This document shows, piece by piece, positions 16,777 to 24,822 of a stretch of 41,428 bases of DNA. The stretch is taken from contig JAFGWI010000118.1 in assembly GCA_016937215.1 (NCBI GenBank), positions 1-41,428 on the forward strand, written 5' to 3'. Both the position numbers and the translations under genes were made by a program. The stretch comes from Spirochaetales bacterium. Lineage in GTDB: Bacteria > Spirochaetota > Spirochaetia > SZUA-6 > JAFGRV01. Each line of letters opens with the position of its first letter. Within the stretch, counting starts at the first letter, position 1. A model generated the notes under the pieces. The model saw nothing but the letters and a program-made list of their open reading frames with translations, ran no database searches and was not told the origin of the DNA.

Positions 16777-19422
16777 ATGAAGAATAACATTCATTTTTTT
16801 AAACAGGGTGAATTTATTAATAATCAAGATATTTTGGATAAGATCGGAATTCGTGGGCGAGGAGCTATGGAATTGGCTTCCCTGGATTTACCGATTTTAC
16901 CGGGATTTATCATTGATGCTGATGTTGCATCTCATCTGGATAAAGAGTCGTTAAAAAAATATCTTGAGCCTCAGTTTAAAAAAATCAAGGAAATTAAGGG
17001 CAAGGATTTTGGCAATCAGGATGATCCTTTATTGGTCAAGATTGTTGTCAGTCCCAATTTGGCTGTTGTGAGTTATCCTACTTTACATAACTATGGACTA
17101 ACACGCGATACCTTGAATGGTTTTAATAAATTCGTTGGTGAGCATTTCGGATATCACGAAGTTCAGTTTTTAATTAAAGGAAATCTAGAAATTGAGTTAA
17201 AGATTGCTGAATTGGAAGGCAGAAAAAAGGATTTTGATACAATCCGTAAAGCATTGGGAAAATTGAGGCGGGAACTTTCAAGTTCTAAAAGTACGACTCA
17301 GGAAATTATCAATATCGATGAATATTTGGCATTATTGCCTGAAGGCTTCTTTGATGATGCCTATACTCAGCTGGAATTAGCATTAAAGCGTATCAGCCAT
17401 ATGTTGAATCTTGATGAATTGGATGATGATGATACCGCTATTTTGATTCAACCCATGGTTTATGGTAATTTTGGCAAGGATTCATCAAGCGGAAATTATT
17501 ATACTAGAAATGTTGTAACAGGAGAGCAAGTATTACAAGGCGATTTTTATCAAAACGAATTCGATTCTATTGGAGCTTCAGGTAAAAACATTACTCAGAT
17601 AGAACCAGTCTATTTGAAACGGCTTCAGACTATCGCTAAAACCATTGAGGACCATTTTAAGGAAATCCGATATTTACGTTTTACCATTGAAAATAAAAAC
17701 CTGTGGTTGATTGAACAGAGAGCTGTTGTCAATAAATCAACCCAGGCTGATATAAAATTGTTATTAGAATTATTAAATCGTAAGGTTATAGACAACAAAT
17801 ACATGATCAAGGCTATTAAAACAGAGCAATTGCATGAGATCCTGCATCCTGTTGTGAACTTACAATCCACCAAAAAATTACATTGTCTTGAGGGCGGAAT
17901 TTCCGGAGCCCCAGGAGCAGCTATTGGAAAGATCTATTTTTCAACTGAAGATTTGATTGATGCCCACAAATTGGCTCTCCAGTATGGAGAAGATACCCGT
18001 TTCATTCTATGCTTGTCCGCTTCATTCGCGGAAGATGTTAAGGCAATAGAGGTGGCCCATGGAATCCTCTCTTCAGAGGGTGGCTATGCGGCTCATGCAT
18101 CAGTTGTTGCCCGTCAATACGGTAAAGTGTCCTTAGTAAAAAATGAAATGAAAATCAGAGGTAAAAAAGCTATCATCGGCAAGACGATTATTAAGGAAGG
18201 CGACTATATTACCTTGAACGTTCCCCATTATGGGGATCCCCAGATTTTTCTTGGGGAAGCCAAGTTGATCGAGCCGGATTTTCATTCCTCAGGATTACTT
18301 GAGTTTATTAACGTTATTAAAACACAAATCACTGATTTTCACGTAAGAGCTAATTCCGATAATCCTAAAGACGCTGAATTGGCCAAACTTTTTGGCGCTG
18401 ATGGTATCGGACTTTGCCGTACAGAGCATATGTTTTTTGATGAAAAAAGGATAAATGTTTTTCGTGAAATGATAATTTCTGATTCAGGTGCAGAACGTTT
18501 AAAAGCCTTGAGCAAACTTAAGCCAATGCAACGGTCTGATTTTTACAAATTATTTAAAATTATGATCGGAAAACCGGTTACTATCCGCTTGCTTGATGCG
18601 CCCTTGCACGAGTTTTTACCTCATAATGATTCTGAAATGTCCGACTTTGTCAAATTCATAAACCCGACTAAAGGCAAAGTGAGAATTCCTGAAAAAGAGA
18701 TCAGAGCTCGCTGTGAAACTTTAGATGAATTTAACCCCATGTTAGGTCATCGTGGCTGTCGAATCGCTATTTCATATCCTGAAATTTATGAAATGCAAGT
18801 AACAGCTCTGTTCGAAGCAGTTTACAGCCTTCAAAAGGAAGGGATTAATGTTCAACCTGAAATCATGGTTCCATTGATCATGAATGAACAGGAACTTAAA
18901 ATCATTATGTACGGAAAAAATATTGAAGGTCAATCTATTCGTGGACTACTTGATATTGAAGAATCTGTGCGGCTTCAGATGGAAGCCAAAAAAGTAGATT
19001 ATAAAATCGGTACCATGATTGAATTGCCTTGTGCGGCATTAAGTGCCGGAGAAATCGCTCGCTACGCGGAGTTTTTCTCCTTTGGTACAAATGATCTTAC
19101 TCAAACGACAATTGGCTTATCTAGAGATGATTTTAATAATTTTATGCCAGATTATACCCAATTTGACATCCTTGAAAATAATCCTTTCCAGATGTTAAAT
19201 CGTAATGTCAAAGAACTGATAAGCATTGCTCATCAAAGAGGGCGAATGACGCGGCCTAATCTTAAATTAGGTTTGTGTGGTGAACACGGAGCCATTCCAG
19301 AAAACATCAGATTTTGTATGGAAACAGGTTTGAATTATGTCTCCTGTTCTGCTTTTTCCATTCCGATTGCCAACCTGGCCATCGCTCAACTGAACATTGA
19401 AAGGGAAGAAGCAAGGGCATAA
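16777..19422 (+). CDS. Pyruvate phosphate dikinase homologue with degenerate ATP-grasp half
   Basis: 881 residues, the length of bacterial PPDK, which interconverts pyruvate + ATP + Pi and PEP + AMP + PPi. The C-terminal PEP/pyruvate barrel (about 515-875) is intact: 'GADGIGLCRTEHMFF', 'RLLDAPLHEFLP', 'NPMLGHRGCR', 'FFSFGTNDLTQ', and the catalytic cysteine C834 in 'GLCGEHG'. The swivelling domain keeps the phospho-histidine H440 ('GGYAAHASVVAR'), but the regulatory Thr two residues before it is Ala. The N-terminal ATP-grasp half differs at key places compared with Clostridium symbiosum PPDK: the Gly-rich Lys is Arg ('GIRGRGAM'), the 'SVRSGA' arginine motif is absent, 'MEFTIE' reads 'LRFTIE', and the Gln of 'LQTR' is Glu. 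ATP activation therefore looks doubtful. It is the third gene of the cfpA cluster, with GAGAGGA upstream of the ATG. Confidence 0.85.
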   Translation: MKNNIHFFKQGEFINNQDILDKIGIRGRGAMELASLDLPILPGFIIDADVASHLDKESLKKYLEPQFKKIKEIKGKDFGNQDDPLLVKIVVSPNLAVVSYPTLHNYGLTRDTLNGFNKFVGEHFGYHEVQFLIKGNLEIELKIAELEGRKKDFDTIRKALGKLRRELSSSKSTTQEIINIDEYLALLPEGFFDDAYTQLELALKRISHMLNLDELDDDDTAILIQPMVYGNFGKDSSSGNYYTRNVVTGEQVLQGDFYQNEFDSIGASGKNITQIEPVYLKRLQTIAKTIEDHFKEIRYLRFTIENKNLWLIEQRAVVNKSTQADIKLLLELLNRKVIDNKYMIKAIKTEQLHEILHPVVNLQSTKKLHCLEGGISGAPGAAIGKIYFSTEDLIDAHKLALQYGEDTRFILCLSASFAEDVKAIEVAHGILSSEGGYAAHASVVARQYGKVSLVKNEMKIRGKKAIIGKTIIKEGDYITLNVPHYGDPQIFLGEAKLIEPDFHSSGLLEFINVIKTQITDFHVRANSDNPKDAELAKLFGADGIGLCRTEHMFFDEKRINVFREMIISDSGAERLKALSKLKPMQRSDFYKLFKIMIGKPVTIRLLDAPLHEFLPHNDSEMSDFVKFINPTKGKVRIPEKEIRARCETLDEFNPMLGHRGCRIAISYPEIYEMQVTALFEAVYSLQKEGINVQPEIMVPLIMNEQELKIIMYGKNIEGQSIRGLLDIEESVRLQMEAKKVDYKIGTMIELPCAALSAGEIARYAEFFSFGTNDLTQTTIGLSRDDFNNFMPDYTQFDILENNPFQMLNRNVKELISIAHQRGRMTRPNLKLGLCGEHGAIPENIRFCMETGLNYVSCSAFSIPIANLAIAQLNIEREEARA

Positions 19423-19547
19423 TAAAATTCTATAACTGTTACAAAACAGAGTTTATGGAAAATCACGTAAGTTGAAAATAATTTAGTGTTTTGTTTAATA
19501 ATACACTGTTCTTAATCGAATGGTAATCACTTAGAAATAGATAAACC

Positions 19548-19587
19548 GAAGCTGTGATTTTGCAAATCCCAGCTTCTTTCTTCTTAG
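19548..19587 (+). terminator. Terminator after the PPDK-like gene
   Basis: GAAGCTG-t-GATTT (19548-19560) pairs with AAATC-c-CAGCTTC (19564-19576): 12 pairs with one internal mismatch and a 3-base loop, followed by the pyrimidine tail TTTCTTCTT. Confidence 0.65.
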
Positions 19588-19704
19588 TAATTTAACAATT
19601 ATACAAATTAACTGCGGAATATAGCTAATATGTTGATTATATAATTTTAGGACCAATGGCTTAAATTTTGTCATTTCATTCTTTTTATTAAGAAAATTTT
19701 ATTC

Positions 19705-19736
19705 AGACTGTCTTTATAAGGACAGTCTTTTTTTTT
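19705..19736 (+). terminator. Second strong hairpin-T terminator
   Basis: AGACTGTC (19705-19712) and GACAGTCT (19721-19728) followed by T to 19736. It lies 280 bases past the PPDK-like stop and 130 bases after the first hairpin, so either the cluster has tandem terminators or a short untranslated RNA ends here. The remainder of the 567-base gap holds no credible gene. Confidence 0.75.
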
Positions 19737-19829
19737 ATTTAGGTGAAAAGGACTATCCTCAAAAAATCGATATTTTAGTATGGTATAAAAATGAATACGC
19801 GTTAAGTGTTGCTTTTAATGCTTGAAATC

Positions 19830-19894
19830 GGACTTTCGCAATCCGCAAATTCTTAACAAAGCAAATTGCAAAAGTCCTGATATTAGCAATTTGC
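19830..19894. repeat. A+T-rich inverted-repeat cluster, possible second dispersed repeat family
   Basis: GGACTTT-c-GCAAT (19830-19842) can pair with ATTGC-a-AAAGTCC (19865-19877). Alternatively GCAAATTGC (19861-19869) pairs with GCAATTTGC (19886-19894). The segment AGTCCTGATATTAGCAAT resembles AGTCCTGACATTAGCCAT at about 41092-41109, and AATCGGACT recurs in the hairpin at 12044-12078. Confidence 0.35.
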
Positions 19895-19988
19895 AGGTAA
19901 CAATATAAAAATAACTTACTATCCGGAAATAAAATTACCTATTCTCAATTTTCATGATTCTTCCAATTCACGCATATATTCTTTTTGA

Positions 19989-20540
19989 TTAATCTTTCCA
20001 GATCGTAAAACGATTTAAACCTTCAGTTATGGCTATAGCGGCTTTTTTGGCATCATTTTGAGGCACTTTCGATTCCTTATTCAAGGTTTTTTCAAAGAAA
20101 AAGCTGATTGTTTCAAATACTTCATCCCAATTGTAAAAAATAAAGGCAAAATTCTCTCCAATGGGCTTTAAAATGGTAAATGCGGAATAAGTCATTATCG
20201 GGTCTTTGCTTATCATAATTTTGGTTTGGTCTTTTGCTATGATTATATTCAATTCATTAAAGCGGTGAGGAATCTGATCAGAAGCCTGTCGTCTAAATGG
20301 CTCAACGAATTTTTTGGGATAACTTGAAGGTTCAACCAAAACAAAAATTTTGTTTCCATCTGTCTGAAAGGTCAGACCATCAGGAGATAAATACAGGCTT
20401 TTTACTCCATTATATGCTACAATTTCATATTTGGAATAGGTAGACTGGCTGCTTAAAAAAGATGATATAATATAACCGCCTTCTTTAGGCAGTTTATCTT
20501 CTTTATAGGCTTGAAACAGATCAAGGGCTTTTACATTCAT
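19989..20540 (-). CDS. Hypothetical protein
   Basis: 183 residues, ATG 20540 with an ideal AGGAGG 7 bases upstream, so it is a real and well-translated gene. The family is not recognised. No signal peptide or membrane helix. The sequence alternates short strands and turns ('KIFVLVEPSSYPKKF', 'NIIIAKDQTKIMISKDP', 'FAFIFYNWDEVFETISFFF'), suggesting a small alpha/beta cytoplasmic domain. The upstream neighbour on the same strand is the large TPR gene, 63 bases away, so the two may be cotranscribed. Confidence 0.65.
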   Translation of the reverse strand: MNVKALDLFQAYKEDKLPKEGGYIISSFLSSQSTYSKYEIVAYNGVKSLYLSPDGLTFQTDGNKIFVLVEPSSYPKKFVEPFRRQASDQIPHRFNELNIIIAKDQTKIMISKDPIMTYSAFTILKPIGENFAFIFYNWDEVFETISFFFEKTLNKESKVPQNDAKKAAIAITEGLNRFTIWKD

Positions 20541-20603
20541 TCCATTACCTCCTAATAGAAAGTATAGGGGTATTTATGGGAAATACAAGAGAGATTTTTC
20601 TTT

Positions 20604-22505
20604 TTAGGAAGGATTTTGCTTACTATACAAATCCTGGGCCCTTTTGTTGAACTTTATATAAAAATCTTCATTTCCCATCATTTTGTAAACCATACTTAAA
20701 TTACGATAGGCTTTCCAGTTTTTTGGATACTTGCTGATGACTTCACGAAAGGGGTGTAAGGCCTCTTCATAAAGCCCCTCTTTATAATAAAAAACCCCAA
20801 GCATGAGGTATATTTGAGGATCACCCTTAAAAAAAGGAACAGCTTTTTTTAGGAGTTCAATAGCAGCTTTACGGTTTTTCAGAAAATCCAGGCAGCTCAA
20901 GAGGGCTTGCAAATACTCGAGCGAACGGGGGCTTTGTTGTAATAACTCCCGAAAAAGGAAGGCTGCTTCGTCATATTTTTTTAACCGTATATAACAGGAA
21001 GCCAGCAATTTTTTATAGAATTCCTTGTTTCGGCTTTTGGGTATAATATGCAGAATCTGTTCCGAGGCTTCTTTATATTTGGCGGCATCAAGAAGTACTT
21101 TGATATAGTCTCGCCTCAAAGCATAGTTATCGGGATTAAGGGAGAAATAGTGCTTGTAATGAGGAATAGCCTTGGCTGTTTGATTCAGATCGTGATATAC
21201 CTCAATCAGCATTAACAGCACTTCTTCATGGTCTTTGTCCAGTGCCAGGGATTTTAACAGCCAGGATTCAGCCAAGTCATTCATTTCATTATCAAAATAG
21301 ATTCTTGCCAAGGCTAAATAAAGATTCAGATCCTTTCCGATTTTGCGAATTTGGGCATGTAAAAGCTGGATAGCGTGCTCATGGTCATCCTTAAGCTGGT
21401 AAAAAACAAGAGCCTGAAAATAATGCCCCCATTGGTCCTTAGGGCTAAGACGAAGAACCCGGCTGACAAAGCGGTTTAGTTCTTCAAAATTTTCCTGCTT
21501 CCATAGAATAAAAAACAAGCCATGATAATAGTGAAGTGCTCCCTTATCCTGTTCAATGCTGCGTAAATAATGATTACGGGCTTTTTCAAGACTCCCTAGT
21601 TTATGATAACATTCGGCCATTAACGCGTGAACCTCGGCGTCCTTGTAATTGGCCTTGAGAATCTCCTTGGCAAAATAAACCGATTTACGATATTCCTTGT
21701 CCTCAAAGGACTTTTGGGCCAAATAACGAAGGAGCATTCCAGGATTATGAGCAAAGGTCTCCTGATACTGGCTGATATCTCCGATTTCGCTCATTTCATC
21801 AAGCCCAGCCTTGGTTTTACCCAGCTTGATTAAAGTCAGGGCCCTTTGGAGTCTGAGCGACTCATCCTCAGGGGAGAGCTCTATCGCCCTTTCAATATGT
21901 TTTAATGCCAATTGATTTTGATCAAGAAGACGATAAATCCGGGCTATATATAAGTGAGGCAAAATAGCTTCCGGATTGTTTTTTACCAGATATTTGAAAA
22001 TATCGATGGCCCCGTCAAAATGGTTTAAATTGAAAAGCTTTACACCCTGAACCAGCATGGCATTCAGATAACCCTGCACAATGTTTTCGTTACGCGGATC
22101 TATCTTCAGAGCCTTTTCAAAGCAAACTATGGCCTTTTCCGACCGCCTTGTTTTGAGATAAGCCAGGCCTAGAAAACCCAGGGCCACCACAAAAAGGGGA
22201 TTTTTTTCAATCGTAATGCTTAAATGATAAATAGCCTGGCTAGCCAAACCAATGGCCAAATAGGAACGGCCGATGAAAAAATGCCCTTCTTCGGAATCAG
22301 GATTTTTTTGAAGCAAAAAATCAAACACCCCGATAGCCTTTTCGAATTCACCGAGCGCGTGATAGCTTCGCCCCAAATAGAGCAGAGCTGCACCATGACT
22401 CTCATAGTGAGTTAAAAGATGGGTCAGAATTTCGATCGACTTTTTATAATTCCGCTTCTTACCCGCGGCAATGGCCATTTTTAGTAATTCGCTGGCTTTG
22501 TCCAT
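20604..22505 (-). CDS. Large tetratricopeptide-repeat protein
   Basis: 633 residues from ATG 22505; the frame extends to a TTG at 22544, but neither start has a good ribosome site. The whole chain is a run of about 17-18 34-residue TPR units, with recurrent motifs such as 'ALLYLGRSYHALGEFEKAI', 'ALGFLGLAYLKTRRSEKAI' and 'YLMLGVFYYKEGLYEEAL'. There is no signal peptide or transmembrane segment, so it is probably a cytoplasmic scaffold. TPR superhelices bind peptide partners; the partner here is unknown. No catalytic domain is attached. Confidence 0.8.
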   Translation of the reverse strand: MDKASELLKMAIAAGKKRNYKKSIEILTHLLTHYESHGAALLYLGRSYHALGEFEKAIGVFDFLLQKNPDSEEGHFFIGRSYLAIGLASQAIYHLSITIEKNPLFVVALGFLGLAYLKTRRSEKAIVCFEKALKIDPRNENIVQGYLNAMLVQGVKLFNLNHFDGAIDIFKYLVKNNPEAILPHLYIARIYRLLDQNQLALKHIERAIELSPEDESLRLQRALTLIKLGKTKAGLDEMSEIGDISQYQETFAHNPGMLLRYLAQKSFEDKEYRKSVYFAKEILKANYKDAEVHALMAECYHKLGSLEKARNHYLRSIEQDKGALHYYHGLFFILWKQENFEELNRFVSRVLRLSPKDQWGHYFQALVFYQLKDDHEHAIQLLHAQIRKIGKDLNLYLALARIYFDNEMNDLAESWLLKSLALDKDHEEVLLMLIEVYHDLNQTAKAIPHYKHYFSLNPDNYALRRDYIKVLLDAAKYKEASEQILHIIPKSRNKEFYKKLLASCYIRLKKYDEAAFLFRELLQQSPRSLEYLQALLSCLDFLKNRKAAIELLKKAVPFFKGDPQIYLMLGVFYYKEGLYEEALHPFREVISKYPKNWKAYRNLSMVYKMMGNEDFYIKFNKRAQDLYSKQNPS

Positions 22506-22765
22506 AATAATTTCTTTTACCCAGTGTATGCTTTTTTCAGACAAAGGTAAAGCAGGGGAAATATGAAATACCTAAGAGGCAGTTTGAAAATAGTAACTTA
22601 TTATCCAGTGGAAAGTTAACTTATTTGCAATTTCATGATTTTTTGTCAACCCCAATTTTGCAAGAGCCTTGGATAATGATTCTGATACTATCCCGGCTTT
22701 TGAAATCGAAGTTACATGACCGCAAAATTATTTTTTTGTCCGAATGGCTCTGTCTTTGATTTTTC
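22506..22765. other. Intergenic A+T-rich stretch upstream of the TPR gene
   Basis: It holds no gene. About 22585-22655 resembles 19905-19970 by eye (shared AACTTA-TATCC and TTTCATGATT blocks), which may be a weak second repeat family. The GC-rich repeat copy starts at about 22766. Confidence 0.35.
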
Positions 22766-22955
22766 CGGGCGCCCCCGGCCGAGGAGGGGTGTTAACAACG
22801 GTTGATGCTTGTAAAAAACCCCGCGGCCGGGCCGGGCTGTTCCGCGGTTCCGCTTGCGCTCCAAAGTTTTTGGCCGCTTTAAAGTGCGCGGCCAAAAAGC
22901 TTCGGTTTTCGGCTTTTGAAAAAGCCGAAAACCGCCGCTCCCATCCCTGGCGCGC
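22766..22955 (+). repeat. Paired-hairpin GC-rich repeat, forward copy
   Basis: The outer block CCGGGCTGTTCCGCGGTTCC and 'CTTGCGCTCC' matches the copies at 36186 and 41231. Hairpin a is TTTTTGGCCGC (22867-22877) with GCGGCCAAAAA (22888-22898). Hairpin b is CGGTTTTCGGC (22903-22913) with GCCGAAAACCG (22924-22934) around TTTTGAAAAA. It ends with CATCCCTGGCGC (compare CCCTAACGC elsewhere). It is far more GC-rich than the surrounding genes. Long frames run through it only because stop codons are rare in GC-rich sequence. Confidence 0.75.
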
Positions 22956-23125
22956 TAGGAGCGGGGTGGCCCTGTCATTTGTCCCTGAGGTCGAACAGTT
23001 CTTGTTTAGATTCAAGCTTGGAGGGTCTTCATGGTTTTCGCTTTTAACATGCAACAGGATGCGGCTCGATTTAAATCAGGATCAATGGTATTTTCCCGGG
23101 CGAAATGATTGTTGTCTCTTTCACC

Positions 23126-23276
23126 GCGTTAGGGACAGGAGGCAGGCAAAGGGTTTTTTCAAAAACCCTTTGCCAACATTTTTTCCGCGAATTACGCGGA
23201 AAAAATGGTCGGAGCCCTGAGGCGGAGTGCCGCATGGCCCGGCCTGAAAATCCAGGATGGTTTTCAGGCAACGCCC
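23126..23276 (-). repeat. Paired-hairpin GC-rich repeat, inverted copy
   Basis: GCGTTAGGG (23126-23134), then hairpin b GGCAAAGGGTTTTT/AAAAACCCTTTGCC (23145-23158/23161-23174). Hairpin a follows: ATTTTTTCCGCG/CGCGGAAAAAAT (23178-23189/23195-23206) with loop AATTA. Then come GCGGAGTGCCGCATGGCCCGG and GGCAACGCC (23267-23275). It is the reverse complement layout of 36186-36337 and faces the copy at 22766-22955 across about 170 bases. Confidence 0.8.
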
Positions 23277-23345
23277 AAAAGCCATAAAACCTTACAATAA
23301 GTTTCGAGTAAATGAAACAAAGTTGGAATTTTAAGGGCTCAGAGT

Positions 23346-23373
23346 TTGACAAAACAGAGTTTTTTGGTATATA
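23346..23373 (+). promoter_or_regulatory. purB promoter, predicted leaderless transcript
   Basis: Perfect TTGACA (23346-23351), 16-base spacer, TATATA (23368-23373); 18-base spacing to an overlapping TATATA at 23370 is also possible. The ATG at 23380 begins 6 bases after the -10, where transcription should start, and there is no Shine-Dalgarno sequence. Confidence 0.7.
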
Positions 23374-23379
23374 TAAGCT

Positions 23380-24819
23380 ATGAAACAGCGAAACATTTTT
23401 ACGAATATCTCACCCCTGGATCACCGCTATTCCATGGCCAATTCCGAGCTTTATGACGCCCTGGCGCGGCATTTGAGTGAAGACGGGGCCATCAAATATG
23501 CCATCCAGGTGGAAATGGCTTTATTGAAAAGCATTATTCCCTATGTACAGGGGATATCTGGAAAAGAAGCGATTATTGAAAAACTGGATAGCTTGAGCGA
23601 TGAGATTGACCCGGAAGAGGTTTATGAAGAAGAAGAAAAAACCCAGCATAATATCCGGGCCCTGGTGAATGTGATCAAGCAAAAGGTTCCGCCAGAAGTG
23701 GCCCATTTGGTGCATTTGGGAGCCACCAGTATGGATGTTCTGGACACGGTTTTTTCCTTGAGGATAAAAAAGGCGGTCCAGGAAGTGGTTCTCCCCCTTT
23801 TAAAGGATGTTCTGGGCAAAATGATGGATATCGCCGGTGAACACGCCGCGACACCCCAGGTTGGGCGGACCCATGGCCAGCATGCTGTGCCTATCACCTT
23901 TGGCCACACTTTCAGCGAATATATTTCCCGGCTGGGGAAGTCGATCAAAAGGATTGCCGAATATAGTGAGGACCTTCGGGGCAAATTGGCTGGCGCTGTG
24001 GGGGCTTATAATGCCACTTCCATGGTAGTGACTGATCCTGAGGCCCTTGAAAAAACATACCTTGCTTATCTGGGGCTCAAACCTTCTGACCATTCCACCC
24101 AGATTATTGAACCGGAATATCATTTACGTTTGCTGGTGGAAATTAATATTGCCTTTGGGGTGATTGCCAATCTGGCTGATGATTTACGGAACCTTCAGCG
24201 GACTGAAATTGGTGAAGTAAAGGAAGGCTTTATTGCCACTCAGGTGGGTTCTTCCACTATGCCTCAAAAACGTAACCCCTGGAATTCAGAAAACATTAAA
24301 TCCATGTGGAAGGCCTATGCTCCCCGGGTGATGACCTTTTTTATGGACCAGATTTCCGAGCATCAGCGCGACTTGACCAATTCGGCCAGTTCCCGTTTTG
24401 TGATGGAATATATTGCCGGCTTTGCTTTTGCTGCGAGACGGCTTTTAAAGGTGCTTTCAAGCCTTTATGTTGATAAAGAGCGGATGATGAAGAACATCAG
24501 GTTTCAAGGCGACATGGTTCTGGCTGAGCCTGCCTATATTCTTTTGGCTCTGGCTGGAGTCAAGGATGCCCATGAGGTTATCCGTGTCAAGACCCTGGCG
24601 TGCGAAGAGAAAAATATCACTTTAGCCCAGGCCTTGATGCAGGATACTAAAGTATGGGCCATGCTTGAAAAACAATACGCTTTGATTGCCAAAAACAAGG
24701 CAGAGGATTTTTTCAATAATCCCCACCGTTATTGTGGCATCGCTGAAAAGAAAAGCCAAAAAATTATCGGAGAGGCCAAACAAATCCTCGCTGATGTGAA
24801 AGCGATTTTAGGAGAATAA
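23380..24819 (+). CDS. purB: Adenylosuccinate lyase
   Basis: 479 residues. PurB cleaves SAICAR to AICAR and adenylosuccinate to AMP, each with release of fumarate. The fumarase/aspartase superfamily signature is exact: 'GSSTMPQKRNP' at 290-300, including the mobile catalytic loop Ser. Region 1/2 motifs are 'HLGATSMDVLDTV' and 'VGRTHGQHAVPITFG', with the catalytic His in the latter. 'EHQRDLTNSASSRF' is PurB-like rather than argininosuccinate lyase-like. Length is usual for the family. The next gene, guaA, starts 3 bases after the stop, so the two form a purine-nucleotide operon. Translation probably begins at the first base of the mRNA. Confidence 0.93.
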   Translation: MKQRNIFTNISPLDHRYSMANSELYDALARHLSEDGAIKYAIQVEMALLKSIIPYVQGISGKEAIIEKLDSLSDEIDPEEVYEEEEKTQHNIRALVNVIKQKVPPEVAHLVHLGATSMDVLDTVFSLRIKKAVQEVVLPLLKDVLGKMMDIAGEHAATPQVGRTHGQHAVPITFGHTFSEYISRLGKSIKRIAEYSEDLRGKLAGAVGAYNATSMVVTDPEALEKTYLAYLGLKPSDHSTQIIEPEYHLRLLVEINIAFGVIANLADDLRNLQRTEIGEVKEGFIATQVGSSTMPQKRNPWNSENIKSMWKAYAPRVMTFFMDQISEHQRDLTNSASSRFVMEYIAGFAFAARRLLKVLSSLYVDKERMMKNIRFQGDMVLAEPAYILLALAGVKDAHEVIRVKTLACEEKNITLAQALMQDTKVWAMLEKQYALIAKNKAEDFFNNPHRYCGIAEKKSQKIIGEAKQILADVKAILGE

Positions 24820-24822
24820 TTG

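Noticed and set aside
22728-23220. Open frames of 108 and 158 codons on both strands between the TPR gene and purB
   Set aside because: They run through the GC-rich repeat copies, have no ribosome sites, and translate to Arg/Ala/Pro/Gly-rich nonsense from hairpin arms.
23126-23276. Integron attC sites, suggested by GCGTTAGGG and CCCTAACGC ends
   Set aside because: The ends run GTT...AAC rather than AAC...GTT, do not fit GTTRRRY/RYYYAAC strictly, do not flank cassette-like genes in one direction, and no integrase is present.
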